64,000 nucleotides of DNA from Roseateles noduli (GCA_002205125.1 NIOE01000010.1:186001-250000), one strand, 5' to 3'; shown: positions 8,792 to 17,591, numbered from the stretch's first letter. The notes: a model not told the origin generated them from the letters alone. A program made the numbers and translations.

Positions 8792-10176
8792 CAGTCGGCC
8801 GGTCCGGGCTTGTCCGTCTGCCGCGACCCTTGCGCCAGCAGACGCTTGCGCACCGCGTAGATGTTGTTGCGCAGCGAGTAGAGCTCTTCGGCATAGGACA
8901 GCGGCACCGCGATGCGGTGGGTGACGCGGTCCAGTTCATCCAGCTCGTCGAGCAAGTCCTCGCGCTGGCCGGTGCCGGTTTCCAGCTTGGCTTCCACCTC
9001 ACGCAGCCGCGCATACCAGCGGAACACGCGTGAGCGCACGCGGAAGGTGTAGAGCGGCGGCACCACGCGCGACAGCGGCAGCATCAGCACCAGCAGGCCG
9101 CCGACCACCAGCCACATGCGTTCCAGCAGGTTGCCGGCCCAGAACGGCAGGTAGCGCGCCCAGGCCGGCGGCGTGCCGTTGATGGCGCGATCGCCTTCGG
9201 CGCTGACCGGCAGTTCGCTGGTGCGGGTGTTGGGGAAGTCGCGCGCGCCGTTGAACCAGCCGGCGCCGCTGTGCTGGCCCAGGGCCGCCTGCGCGAACAG
9301 CTGGCGCAGGGCCGGGTGGGTCTGCTCGCGCGCCAGCAGGGCCGTGGTGGTGGCCAGCAGCGGCACGTCGTGCGGCGGCAGATCGGCCGCCAGGTCCACC
9401 ACGCCGCGCGGCAGCGTCACGGTGGACAGGAAGGGCAGGTGGCGCGAGTAGGCCTCGTTCTGCTCGAAGGCCATCAGGGCGATGGCCGGGTCGCGCAGCA
9501 GCGCGCGGATCAGGCGGGACTGCGGCGCGGAGATCAGCACCGCGGCGTCCAGCCGGCCCTCGCGCAGGGCCGCGCCGGCATCGTCGGGCGACAGGTTGGA
9601 CAGGCGCAGATCGCTCGGCTTCAGGTGGTTCAGCGTCAGCAGCCGCTCGACGATCTGCGGGACGCCGCTGCCGTCCTGGTCCACGCTGACGCGCAGGCCG
9701 CGCAGCTGATCCAGGCGCTGCAGTTCGCCCCCGGGCTGGCGACGCGCGATGCCGAGATCGCGCCGGTAGAAGACCCAGATCGGCTCGTAGAACAGGCTGC
9801 CCAGCGAGACGATGCCAGCCTCGGTATCGGCCACTGGATCGGCCATCCCGCCACGCACGAAGCCCACATCGGCAGTGCCCGCGCGCAGATGGGCCAGATC
9901 GTCCTGCGCGCCCTCGCTGGCGATCAGCGTCACCTGGATGCGCTCGCGCGCCAGCGCCTTCGCATAGCCTTCGCCGAAATTGGCGTAGGCGCTGCCGGCC
10001 GGGCCGGTGGCCAGGCGCACCTGGCGCGGCGGCTGCGGATCCAGCCACCAGTAGGCCGCGATCAGCAGGCCGCCGCCCAGCAGCAGCAGCGGCCCCATCG
10101 AGACCATCATGTCGCGCAGCGTCTGCACCAGCAGGCGCAGGCTGCGGGTGGCATGCCATTGCTGTATCGGGGTCAT
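8791..10176 (-). CDS. TAXI family TRAP-type solute-binding protein, membrane anchored
   Basis: 461 residues from ATG 10176 (an in-frame start 39 bases upstream also exists). An N-terminal membrane helix (MGPLLLLGGGLLIAAYWWL) is followed by the TAXI-family start of the mature domain, VRLATGPAGSAYANFGEGYAKAL. The GTADVGFVRGG motif of the ligand-binding fold comes next, and a second membrane helix (MWLVVGGLLVLMLPLSRVV) precedes a charged cytoplasmic tail. TAXI proteins usually feed a fused TRAP permease for glutamate- or carboxylate-like ligands. No permease gene is nearby, and the two-helix anchoring suggests a sensor or orphan receptor instead. Family call is firm; role uncertain. Confidence 0.88.
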   Translation of the reverse strand: MTPIQQWHATRSLRLLVQTLRDMMVSMGPLLLLGGGLLIAAYWWLDPQPPRQVRLATGPAGSAYANFGEGYAKALARERIQVTLIASEGAQDDLAHLRAGTADVGFVRGGMADPVADTEAGIVSLGSLFYEPIWVFYRRDLGIARRQPGGELQRLDQLRGLRVSVDQDGSGVPQIVERLLTLNHLKPSDLRLSNLSPDDAGAALREGRLDAAVLISAPQSRLIRALLRDPAIALMAFEQNEAYSRHLPFLSTVTLPRGVVDLAADLPPHDVPLLATTTALLAREQTHPALRQLFAQAALGQHSGAGWFNGARDFPNTRTSELPVSAEGDRAINGTPPAWARYLPFWAGNLLERMWLVVGGLLVLMLPLSRVVPPLYTFRVRSRVFRWYARLREVEAKLETGTGQREDLLDELDELDRVTHRIAVPLSYAEELYSLRNNIYAVRKRLLAQGSRQTDKPGPAD

Positions 10177-10250
10177 GGAGGGGCGCGATCTTTTCCGAGG
10201 GAAGGACCGGCCCATCGTATGCGAGGCGTGCGGGCCGGACTGTTACGTCC

Positions 10251-10283
10251 GGCGACGTCCGCCGACGTCCGCCGACGTCCGCC
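10251..10283. repeat. 10-bp tandem repeat (GCCGACGTCC), three copies
   Basis: Three direct units, G(G/C)CGACGTCC, at 10251, 10261 and 10271, plus a partial fourth, lie between the amylase stop and the TAXI start. A weaker unit (TGTTACGTCC) precedes them. A period of 10 bases is close to one helical turn, so a regulator could bind each unit on the same face. Simple slippage is equally possible. Confidence 0.85.
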
Positions 10284-10302
10284 TTCCTGGCTGAGCCTGC
10301 GT

Positions 10303-12168
10303 TCAGAACTTGAAGTTGCCGTCGGACCGGGCCTGCGAGCCGCTCGCGCAGCTGGTGAACTCGCGGTTGCCGCTGCTGGTGGTCTGGTTGCTTTCCCAGA
10401 CGGCGGTCGAGCCGTTCCACTTCACGTACTTGTACTGGACGGCCGTGCCGGCGGGCAGGGTGACGGTCCCCGTCCACGGCACGTTGGCGCCCGAGCCCTG
10501 GATGGTCAGCGCGAAGCCGGAGCCCGGCGCCCAGGCGCCCAGTCCGCTCACGCTGCCCACGACGCGCAGGTTCTGGCCGACCACCGTGTTGGCATTGGCG
10601 ATCGTGAACGTCACGGCGCAGCTGGCGGTGCCGCCGCCGCTGACCTTCTGGCCCGTGTAGATGGCCACCGCGGGCGTGCTGCCGCTGGTGTTGGCGGGCA
10701 CCGTGAAGCTGGCATTGCCGCCGGCGTCCACGGTCACGGTGTCGGCCGTGCAGCCGGTGCCGGCGGTGTTCTTCGTGCCGTTGACGACGTTGCAGTAGAT
10801 GCCGGCGGACAGCCCGGTGGCGAAGCTGCGGGTCCAGGCGTTGCCGCTGTTGTTCAGCGCGACGAAGCCGACGTTGCCGCGGCTGAAGGCGACCTGGTTG
10901 CCGTTGTCGCCGACGATCCAGTTCTGCTGCGCCTGTCCGATGCTGGCGTTGCGGAAGCCGACCATGTTGGCCAGCGGCGTCCAGCGGTGGGCGAAGTCCC
11001 AGACCACATTGATCTGCGGCACGCCGCCGCTGTAGGGGCTGGCGGTGGGGCGGTCGGCGTCGGTGTTGCTGAACTTGAAGCCGGAGTACAGCTGCGCCTC
11101 GGCATAGCCTTGCGCCAGCATGAAGATGTTGGCCAGCGTGTAGCGCTGGTTGGCGGCGTCGTTGTTCGCCGCGTTGTTGATGTTCAGCGAACTGCCGTTG
11201 CGCTCGGTGTCCCAGTTGGTGACGAAGACGGTGGCGTTCTGCGGCTGGAGGAAGCCCCAGCTGCCGCCCCAGTTGCCCCACGTGCCCATGATGCCGGGGA
11301 GGCTGGACAGGGTGTTGCCGTTGTTGCCCCGGAACACGTCGCGCATCGCGTACGGGAACTGGAACTCGTTGATCGTGCCGATGGGGAGATAGCTGGGCCG
11401 GTCCACCTCGCCGTCGTTGATGATCTCCTGTGTGATCCAGATGTCCTCGCCTTGCAGCGTCTTGGGGTAGGTCGCCTTCACGGCGCTCAGGATGGACGTC
11501 CACGCGCCGGCGGGCATGTGCTTGGCCGCGTCGATGCGGAAGCCGTCGAAGCCCAGGGCCAGCAGGGCCTTCAGGTAGTTGGCGATCTGGCCCTGCACAT
11601 AGCTGCTCTCGGTCGCCAGGTCGGGCAGGCCGCCGAGGCGGCAGTTCTGGACGTTGCTGCGGCCCGACGGCGAGTTGTAGTCGGCGTCGTTGATGGTGCA
11701 GTTGGCGTGGAAGTCGTTGGCGCTGAAGAAGGGGTAGCTCAGCGTCGCGGCGTTCCAGGTCGAGCCGTCGGTGGCCGTGCCGCTGCCGTCGGCCATCTGG
11801 TTGACGACGATGTCGGCATACACGCGCACGCCGGCCGCGTGGCAGGCGTTGACCATGCTCTGCAGCTGCGCGGGCGTGCCCATGCGGCTGGTCAGGTTGG
11901 TGTAGTTGACGGGCTGGTACACGCCCCACCAGCCGTTGGCGTTCTTGGACGCGCCGGGCGGCGAGATCTGCACGCCGCCGAAGCCCTTGGGGCCCAGCCA
12001 TTGCGTGCATTCGGTGGCGATGTCGGGCCAGGACCACTCGAACATCTGCACCGAGGTGCTGTTCGGATTGAGGGCCTGCGCGGGACCGCCGAAGGCGGCC
12101 AGGGCGAGGCCGGCGGCGGCCGTCAGGGCGTGGGCGAGCCGGCGGCTCGGGAAGGGCAGCTGGGGCAT
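10303..12168 (-). CDS. Secreted alpha-amylase (GH13) with C-terminal CBM20 starch-binding domain
   Basis: 621 residues hydrolysing internal alpha-1,4 links of starch outside the cell. The start at 12168 has a GGAGA ribosome site and opens a signal peptide (MPQLPFPSRRLAHALTAAAG, cleavage near GPAQA-L). GH13 catalytic signatures are visible: nucleophile Asp about 213 in FRIDAAKH, general acid Glu about 248 in ITQEII, and Asp about 320 in FVTNWDTERNG. The Trp before that Asp, where most families have His, is as in Streptomyces-type amylases. About residues 517-610 form the CBM20 (GQNLRVVGSVSGLGAW, KYVKWNG, WESNQT). It stands alone, with possible operators upstream (12248-12378). Confidence 0.95.
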   Translation of the reverse strand: MPQLPFPSRRLAHALTAAAGLALAAFGGPAQALNPNSTSVQMFEWSWPDIATECTQWLGPKGFGGVQISPPGASKNANGWWGVYQPVNYTNLTSRMGTPAQLQSMVNACHAAGVRVYADIVVNQMADGSGTATDGSTWNAATLSYPFFSANDFHANCTINDADYNSPSGRSNVQNCRLGGLPDLATESSYVQGQIANYLKALLALGFDGFRIDAAKHMPAGAWTSILSAVKATYPKTLQGEDIWITQEIINDGEVDRPSYLPIGTINEFQFPYAMRDVFRGNNGNTLSSLPGIMGTWGNWGGSWGFLQPQNATVFVTNWDTERNGSSLNINNAANNDAANQRYTLANIFMLAQGYAEAQLYSGFKFSNTDADRPTASPYSGGVPQINVVWDFAHRWTPLANMVGFRNASIGQAQQNWIVGDNGNQVAFSRGNVGFVALNNSGNAWTRSFATGLSAGIYCNVVNGTKNTAGTGCTADTVTVDAGGNASFTVPANTSGSTPAVAIYTGQKVSGGGTASCAVTFTIANANTVVGQNLRVVGSVSGLGAWAPGSGFALTIQGSGANVPWTGTVTLPAGTAVQYKYVKWNGSTAVWESNQTTSSGNREFTSCASGSQARSDGNFKF

Positions 12169-12247
12169 GGGGGTCTCCGGTGTTGATCGACCGCCGCCCT
12201 CGTCGCGGGGCGGCTGGTGTCGGCCAATCGACTGCATGCCATGGCCG

Positions 12248-12266
12248 CTTCTCCGGATCGGAGAAG
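12248..12266. promoter_or_regulatory. Perfect 8-bp inverted repeat upstream of the amylase gene
   Basis: CTTCTCCG and CGGAGAAG are exact complements around a 3-base centre (GAT), 80 bases upstream of the amylase start. The absence of a following T-run argues against an intrinsic terminator for the CPBP gene and favours an operator for the amylase gene. The binding protein is unknown. Confidence 0.45.
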
Positions 12267-12301
12267 TGCCACCACTCTAAGCGTGCATGTGCCGGAGATG
12301 C

Positions 12302-12378
12302 GTAGGAAAACTACCAAGTCGCGCCGTTTGCCTATAGATATTGGGCGGCGGATTTGTTTTCGTTTGTAGTTTGGCTAC
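12302..12378. promoter_or_regulatory. Two GTAG-N5-CTAC palindromes in the amylase upstream region
   Basis: GTAG-GAAAA-CTAC at 12302-12314 and GTAG-TTTGG-CTAC at 12366-12378 share the same arms and the same 5-base spacing, with starts 64 bases apart (about six helical turns). The second overlaps the stop codon of the CPBP gene. Paired dyads of this kind suggest a dimeric regulator acting on the amylase promoter; this is inferred from spacing only. Confidence 0.35.
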
Positions 12379-13271
12379 TGAACTGCCGTGGAGATGAGTC
12401 GGCCTCGACGGTGCGCGAGCGTCAGCAGGACGCCGGTCATGGCCAGGCAGAGGACGACCGCCACCACGGAGCCTTCGGCGCCGAAGGCACCGCCGGACAG
12501 CCAGGCCGGGCCGGACAGCGTGCCGTGGAGCCAGGACTCCCCCGAATGACCGGAGACCGCGATGGAGAACACGGCGCCCTGCACGAAGTTCCAGGCGAAG
12601 TGCAGCGCGGTGCACATCCAGATCCGGCGGGTCAGCAGGTAGGCCGCTCCGAACAGCAGACCGAGTTCCAAACCGAGCAGGACGCCGATCAGTGGCGTCG
12701 CACCGGCATTGCCCAGGTGGGCCAGACCGAAGAGGAGGCTGGACATCGCCAGCGCCCAGGCGGCGCCGAAGGAGCGCTCCAGCAGTCGCAGCAGCACGAG
12801 CCGGAACAGGACCTCCTCGATCAGCGCACCGGCTGCAATCTTGGGGACCATGCTCACCAGCACCGCGCCAAGGTCGCCGAGCGTTCCCACCGTTTCCAGC
12901 GAATACGCGCCAACGGCGGTCAGGATGGCCACCACGCAGGAGAAGAGCAGGCCGCCCAGCAGCAGGCCGGCCAGAAGTTCGGGGCCGGCCCCGAAGGCGG
13001 ACAGCTCGCGCACGGGGCGCCGTTCCCAGTAGCGGACGTAGGCCCAGTACCCGGCGACGAGGACCAGCGCCTTGATCAGGTTGCGCCACTCCCGCAGGCC
13101 GGGGTCAGGCATGAACAGCTTGGTGAAGATGTTCGCCGCAATGAAAGGGAGGGCGATGAACAGCAGGGCGGCGAGCCAGGAGCCGGCGGTGGAAGCGCCG
13201 AAACGCTGAACCCATGGCGCAGGGATCGAAGGCGACACGGCCGTGCCTGGTTTCATTCCGGGAAGGTCCAT
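12375..13271 (-). CDS. CPBP (CAAX-type) intramembrane glutamic protease family protein
   Basis: 298 residues with about seven membrane helices. The family's four motifs are present: EEVLFR (Glu152, Glu153, Arg157), FGLAHLGN (His185) and ALHFAWNF (His224, Asn228), which form the intramembrane active site. Bacterial members process lipidated peptides or bacteriocins or act as membrane-protein maturases; no substrate gene is adjacent. Start at ATG 13271; a second ATG at 13256 would remove five residues. It lies upstream of the amylase gene on the same strand with a 206-base gap, so co-transcription is uncertain. Confidence 0.88.
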   Translation of the reverse strand: MDLPGMKPGTAVSPSIPAPWVQRFGASTAGSWLAALLFIALPFIAANIFTKLFMPDPGLREWRNLIKALVLVAGYWAYVRYWERRPVRELSAFGAGPELLAGLLLGGLLFSCVVAILTAVGAYSLETVGTLGDLGAVLVSMVPKIAAGALIEEVLFRLVLLRLLERSFGAAWALAMSSLLFGLAHLGNAGATPLIGVLLGLELGLLFGAAYLLTRRIWMCTALHFAWNFVQGAVFSIAVSGHSGESWLHGTLSGPAWLSGGAFGAEGSVVAVVLCLAMTGVLLTLAHRRGRLISTAVQ

Positions 13272-13430
13272 GGTGCGACGCAGAGGCTGCGCGGTGAATC
13301 AAGGGTGCCGGCACTCTGCCCGATTCGAGGATCAGACCCCATCGCTCGCCGACAGGCTGCAAATTGCGAGGATTGAACTGCAGCGGCCGGACCGCCTGAC
13401 GTCAGCGTGCGGAGCTCGTCGTCCAGCGAC

Positions 13431-14096
13431 TCATGAACGCGGCAGGGCGAGGCAGCGATCGATGACCTGGCGATATCGGGGCAGGGCGTCCAGGTCCTCG
13501 ATGTCCGCCTCGCGCAGGCCGTTCAGCCCGTCCCGGAGCAGTTGGAGCGACGTCTTGTCCAGCGGGAGCGCCGCAGGGGTACCCACCACGGTGCGTCGCA
13601 GCTTGGCCAACATCTCCATCGCGTCCACCATGTTGTCTGGCGCACGGAGCTGGTCGAGTCCGAAAGGCGGCGCATAGTCGACCTCTACTTGCTCCAGCCG
13701 ACCGAGCCTTCCTCGTTCCACGGAACTGGCCGCGAGGGACAACACCTCGTCGCGCAGCGCCCGCAGTTGTGCGTCGCTCAATGGATCGCCCTGCGCGTGC
13801 GATCGGAGTGCCCCATGGATGGCATGGAGACGCTTCTCGACATAGAGCTGCCCGTCGAACTCGCAGCCCTCGCGGGCCTCGGAGGCCAGGCCCAGGCCTT
13901 CACGCAGATCTTTCAGCAGCGCCGGCCGCGTCGAGGAGGCCGCGGCCGACTGCTTCAGTTGCGCCATCGCCGCGTCGAGCGTCGCGTTGCGCTCAGGCGC
14001 ACGAGCGCCGACGCGTCGCGGTTTCAGACAATCGGGATACCCGCTGCTGCTGCGCAGGTGGTCAGGGAAATGAAGATCGGGAATACCGCCATGCAT
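13431..14096 (-). CDS. Hypothetical protein, helical, no recognised domain
   Basis: 221 residues starting at ATG 14096 behind an AGGAG site (spacing about 6), which supports translation on this strand. There is no signal peptide and no membrane helix. The first 40 residues are Pro/Ser/Arg-rich and the rest is a run of predicted amphipathic helices (for example LLKDLREGLGLASEAREG and LRALRDEVLSLAASSVERG). I do not recognise it. The disordered N-terminus and helical body would suit a secreted effector or a structural protein; this is speculation. The opposite strand is also open here, but that frame has an Arg/Gln-rich shadow composition. Confidence 0.6.
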   Translation of the reverse strand: MHGGIPDLHFPDHLRSSSGYPDCLKPRRVGARAPERNATLDAAMAQLKQSAAASSTRPALLKDLREGLGLASEAREGCEFDGQLYVEKRLHAIHGALRSHAQGDPLSDAQLRALRDEVLSLAASSVERGRLGRLEQVEVDYAPPFGLDQLRAPDNMVDAMEMLAKLRRTVVGTPAALPLDKTSLQLLRDGLNGLREADIEDLDALPRYRQVIDRCLALPRS

Positions 14097-14170
14097 GACG
14101 CGCTCCTGGAAAGTCGGGAAGCACGCTCAGTGCGCTCACGGCGGCGAGCGGCACGCCACGCCCGCGTTGT

Positions 14171-14836
14171 TCAAGCACGTGCGCCGCTGGGGCGAACTTC
14201 CAGTTCGTGCGTCCACGCGCTGCGAGGCTGATGGAAGAGGTGCCAATACTGCTCTGCCAGATCGGCGGGATCGATCAATGGCTCGTCGTGGACAGGCCCG
14301 AAGCGCTGCACGGTCCGCTCGCTGCGAACCAGCCCGTCGATGACGACGTGCGCGACATGGATGCCCTCGTTGCCGTGTTCCCGAGCGAGCGCCTGACCCA
14401 GGCCCCGCAGCGCGAATTTCGCCGAGCTGAATGCGGAGAAGTTCGGGCCGGCCCGCCGGCTGCCGGACGCGCCGCTGAAGATCAGCGTGCCACCGCCCTG
14501 GGCCTCCAGGCGCGGGATCGCCTGCTGACTGACGTTCACCGCCGTCATCACCATCGATTGCCAGACGGCCTGGAACGCCTCGGGCTCCGTCTGCAGGAAG
14601 GGTCTGCGCAGGAAATGCATGGCGGTGTGGATCACGCCGGCCAAGGGCGGCATGTCGCGGTCGATGCGTTCGAACAGTCGGGCGGTGGCGGCAGGATCCT
14701 GCAGATCGGTGTTCCACGGCGAATCGCTGCTGCGCGAGATGCCAAGCACGCTGTAGCCGGCGCGCTCGAACCGGAGCTTCAGCGCGGAGCCGAGGCCGGG
14801 CGCAAATCCCGCGATGATCAATGTGGCTGGGTTCAT
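14171..14836 (-). CDS. Short-chain dehydrogenase/reductase-like protein lacking the catalytic Tyr
   Basis: 221 residues with a Rossmann fold: cofactor loop GFAPGLG (residues 10-16), NTDLQD for Asp in the second strand region, and GGTLIFSGASGS holding the active-site Ser. At the YxxxK position the protein reads FSSAK, with Phe136 and Lys140, so the proton-donating Tyr is absent (codon TTC). It may bind NAD(P)H without standard reductase activity. The ATG at 14836 overlaps the stop of the amine oxidase gene (ATGA), which implies translational coupling. It is third in the cupin-oxidase-SDR operon. Confidence 0.85.
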   Translation of the reverse strand: MNPATLIIAGFAPGLGSALKLRFERAGYSVLGISRSSDSPWNTDLQDPAATARLFERIDRDMPPLAGVIHTAMHFLRRPFLQTEPEAFQAVWQSMVMTAVNVSQQAIPRLEAQGGGTLIFSGASGSRRAGPNFSAFSSAKFALRGLGQALAREHGNEGIHVAHVVIDGLVRSERTVQRFGPVHDEPLIDPADLAEQYWHLFHQPRSAWTHELEVRPSGARA

Positions 14837-15981
14837 GGGGTTTGTCTCTTCAATGTGGCCAGGTCCAGGAGCGTCTGGACGCCTCGTCTTGCAGCCTCGA
14901 TCGCCCCGGCAACGTACCCTGGGAATTGCGGAGACCATTCGCTGGCGATACCCACGATCCGCCCACGCCAAGCGCCCGAGGTGGCGATGTTCAAAGGGGC
15001 TGCACCGTGCAGTGCCACGCCCTCCCGATCCGCCGCGGTGGCTGTGTGGTGGTCGGTGGCCCAGTCCTTGAAGAACTCGGCCCGCGGCGATCCAGCTTTC
15101 TCTCCGAACATCCGTGACAGCTGCGCGCGGCAATGTGCCAACAACGCGTCGTCGGGGATGCTGGTGCGGGCGCGCGCCGGGACACCCAGGAAGCCGAACA
15201 GGGCGCCACGTCCATCGGGCGACGAGGCGTCATGGATCTCCGCGAGCGGACCTCGGGCGCTCCGGCCCTGCCCGGAGAGACCCTGCTCACGCCAGAACGG
15301 TGTGTCATAGACGGCGACGTACTTGGCGTGCTGCGCCATCCATGTCGACGTGGCGTTCCACGCTTGCGCCAGGGCATCCGGCAAGGCTGGCGAGAAATCG
15401 ATCGTGGTCATGGCCAGGCGTGGAGGAACGGCCAGCAGCACGTGGTCGACCCGGTAGGACGCTCGACGACCTGCGACGTCTTCCGTCTCCAGTTCCATGC
15501 GTTGTCCGTCGCCATGCAGGTGTCGAACGCGTTGCCCCGACAGGAGACGATCAGGCTGCAGCCCGCTGCGCAGTGCATCGACCAGCGCACCCATTCCTCC
15601 CGCCAATCGCATGGACGGGGGCGATGTCAGGTGGCCGCGCAGGCGTTCGGGCGACGACATCGACGAACGTTCGACCACCATGTCGCCGGCTTCATGCTGC
15701 TGGAAGCGCGTGAGGCCCCGATCGCGGATCAACTGGGCCAGCTCTGGTTGGAATGCGGGCCAGAACCAGGTCGGCCCGAGATCGAAGCGATCTGCCTTCC
15801 GCGAGGCGCCATCCATGTCGGCAAGCGGCGGCCCGCCGAATGACGCGGACTCGACCCGCCCGCCGAATGTGCTGCGGGCCTCCAGGAGGACGTAGTCCTT
15901 GATGCCTTGCCGTTCGAGCAGGTGGGCGGCGTAGAGGCCGCTGAGGCCGCCGCCGATGATGGCAATCCGTGGGCTCAGCAT
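14833..15981 (-). CDS. Flavin-containing amine oxidase family protein
   Basis: 382 residues. It opens with the FAD dinucleotide-binding signature IAIIGGGLSGLYAAHLL followed by the acidic strand end LEARSTFGGRV. The C-terminal flavin motif is recognisable in RIVGIASEWSPQFPGYVAGAIEAA, which matches the family's usual G-x-A-x-E...PG(Y)VxGAxxSG region. Such enzymes oxidise amines or related substrates to imines with FAD. The start at 15981 overlaps the end of the cupin gene by 7 bases, and its stop overlaps the SDR start by 4, so all three are translated together. The substrate is unknown; the pairing with a cupin and SDR suggests stepwise oxidation of a small metabolite. Confidence 0.88.
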   Translation of the reverse strand: MLSPRIAIIGGGLSGLYAAHLLERQGIKDYVLLEARSTFGGRVESASFGGPPLADMDGASRKADRFDLGPTWFWPAFQPELAQLIRDRGLTRFQQHEAGDMVVERSSMSSPERLRGHLTSPPSMRLAGGMGALVDALRSGLQPDRLLSGQRVRHLHGDGQRMELETEDVAGRRASYRVDHVLLAVPPRLAMTTIDFSPALPDALAQAWNATSTWMAQHAKYVAVYDTPFWREQGLSGQGRSARGPLAEIHDASSPDGRGALFGFLGVPARARTSIPDDALLAHCRAQLSRMFGEKAGSPRAEFFKDWATDHHTATAADREGVALHGAAPLNIATSGAWRGRIVGIASEWSPQFPGYVAGAIEAARRGVQTLLDLATLKRQTP

Positions 15982-16652
15982 GGGACTGCGCCTTTCGTTT
16001 CCGCTGCCAGGTGGCAGGTCTTGAGATACAGCGTGGCGCCATTCGCGCCGGCGACGACGTCGGGACAGTCGCCTGTGGGAAAACGCATCCAACTGCCGCG
16101 AATGAAAGTCCGTCCGCCCACCCATAGATCGCCGTCGAGCACCAGGAACTCGGCGCCTTCGACAGGAGCCGTGAACAGCGGCGACGCCGGAGCGAGGCGC
16201 TCCAGGACGACCTGCTCCCTCTCGTTCGAGAACAACGGGCAGATGTTGCGGCCGCTCGCGCGTATCCAGGCTGTTGGATCGCGCGTGTCGATGCGGATCG
16301 GATGCTCTTCGCCCGGCGTCATCTGGCGGAGCTTCACGAAGAGGAGGGCGCCTTCATCGCTGGACGGCCCGTGAGCGGAACCCGGCGGATTTCGCAGATA
16401 CCAGCCAGCGGGGTAGTGCCGGTCGCCTTCCGAGAACGTGCCGGACAGCACCAGGATCTCCTCGCCACCCGGGTGATGGTGAGGCGGGAAGCGTGAGGCC
16501 GGTGCATAGCGAACGAGGCTGGTTGCGCGTGCGTCCTCTTCGCCCACACGATCCAGCATCACACGTTCAACGCCGGCCTGGGGCGAGGCGACCCACTGGT
16601 ATTGATCGGGCACGACAACGGCGCGGCGCGAGAAATCTGCATTCACGTTCAT
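15975..16652 (-). CDS. ChrR-like cupin domain protein (two cupin halves)
   Basis: About 225 residues from ATG 16652 (an ATG 12 bases upstream is possible). The first cupin half carries the metal-binding signature HHHPGGEE with ILVLSGTFSEG and PAGWYLRNPPGSAHGP; a second half (LVLDGDLWVGGRTFIRGSW) follows. This is the arrangement of the ChrR cupin found in anti-sigma factors and in stand-alone metal-binding proteins. No anti-sigma N-terminal zinc domain is present, so it is more likely an enzyme or small-molecule binder. It is the first gene of the overlapping operon with the amine oxidase and SDR. Confidence 0.82.
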   Translation of the reverse strand: MNVNADFSRRAVVVPDQYQWVASPQAGVERVMLDRVGEEDARATSLVRYAPASRFPPHHHPGGEEILVLSGTFSEGDRHYPAGWYLRNPPGSAHGPSSDEGALLFVKLRQMTPGEEHPIRIDTRDPTAWIRASGRNICPLFSNEREQVVLERLAPASPLFTAPVEGAEFLVLDGDLWVGGRTFIRGSWMRFPTGDCPDVVAGANGATLYLKTCHLAAETKGAVPC

Positions 16653-16753
16653 CGTGAGAATCATGAGCCGTTTGAAGGTCCAACGGCGCTCCGCTGGAGG
16701 GGCAGGTGGGACGGCCGGTCAGCCGCAGGCGCGGCCGACCGGCTGGAGGGCAA

Positions 16754-17455
16754 TCAGCCTTGCAGGCGTTGAGCCAGGGCTTCAGCCAGCGGGGCGGCCG
16801 ATGCCGGGCTCTGGCCCGTCATGAGCGCGCCGTCCACGATCACGTTGGGCTCCCAGTTGGCCTTGCTGACGTAGTCGGCGCCGCGGCCCTTGAGCTCGTC
16901 TTCGAGCGAGAACAGCAGGTGGTCCAGCAACTCGATCTCGTTGTCCTCCGCATTCTTGAAGCCGGTCAGCTTGACGCCCTTGACCAGGTACTCGCCGTCG
17001 GCCTTCTTGACGTCGCGCAGGATGGCGGGCGCGTGGCAGACCATGGCGATCGGGCGATGGCTGGCATGGAAGTCGCGGATCAGCTTGATCACGAAGGAGT
17101 CCGACGCCAGGTCCCAGAGCAGGCCGTAGCCGCCGGGGAAGAACACCGCGTCGAAGGTGTCGGCGTTGATGTTGCGCAGCTTGCGGGTGTTCCTGGCGGC
17201 GAACATCGCGACCGGATCCGCCAGGAAGCGGTCGGTGAAGGGGGTGGTGAACGGCGCCTTCATGCTCAGCAGATCGATGGGGGCATCGCCGCCGTCGGGC
17301 GACGCGAAGACGACTTCGTAGCCTGCTTCGGTGAGGATGTAGTACGGCGCGGCCAGTTCGGTAAACCAGGTGCCTGTCTGCTTGCCGCTGATGCCCATTT
17401 CGTCCACGGAGGACATGACGAGCAGCACGCGCTTCTGCTTGTTTCCGGTGTTCAT
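16754..17455 (-). CDS. DJ-1/PfpI-type class I glutamine amidotransferase-like protein
   Basis: 233 residues from ATG 17455, which has an AGGAAG ribosome site. The nucleophile elbow is in AMVCHAPA (Cys followed by His), preceded by the FFPGGYGLLWDL strand-loop typical of the type 1 glutamine amidotransferase domain and Hsp31/HchA-like proteins. Members act as glyoxalase III, deglycase or chaperone against reactive aldehydes. No signal peptide is present, so it should be cytoplasmic. The gene is divergent from a LysR regulator 155 bases away, a common arrangement for inducible expression. Which of the known activities it has is not visible. Confidence 0.88.
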   Translation of the reverse strand: MNTGNKQKRVLLVMSSVDEMGISGKQTGTWFTELAAPYYILTEAGYEVVFASPDGGDAPIDLLSMKAPFTTPFTDRFLADPVAMFAARNTRKLRNINADTFDAVFFPGGYGLLWDLASDSFVIKLIRDFHASHRPIAMVCHAPAILRDVKKADGEYLVKGVKLTGFKNAEDNEIELLDHLLFSLEDELKGRGADYVSKANWEPNVIVDGALMTGQSPASAAPLAEALAQRLQG

Positions 17456-17591
17456 GGCGATCTTCCTTTGATAGATAACGTTGATGGTGGTCACAGGTGA
17501 AGCCAGGTGTGTTTGCTCTTCCCGCCAGCCATGCATCGCATTCTTCTGATCTGGTCCCCCGCCGACAAACGAGATAAAGTGCCTCGGTCAG

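Noticed and set aside
9271-12186. 971-codon open frame on the plus strand across the TAXI and amylase genes
   Set aside because: It crosses two well-identified minus-strand genes and the gap between them, and has the typical GC-rich antisense composition.
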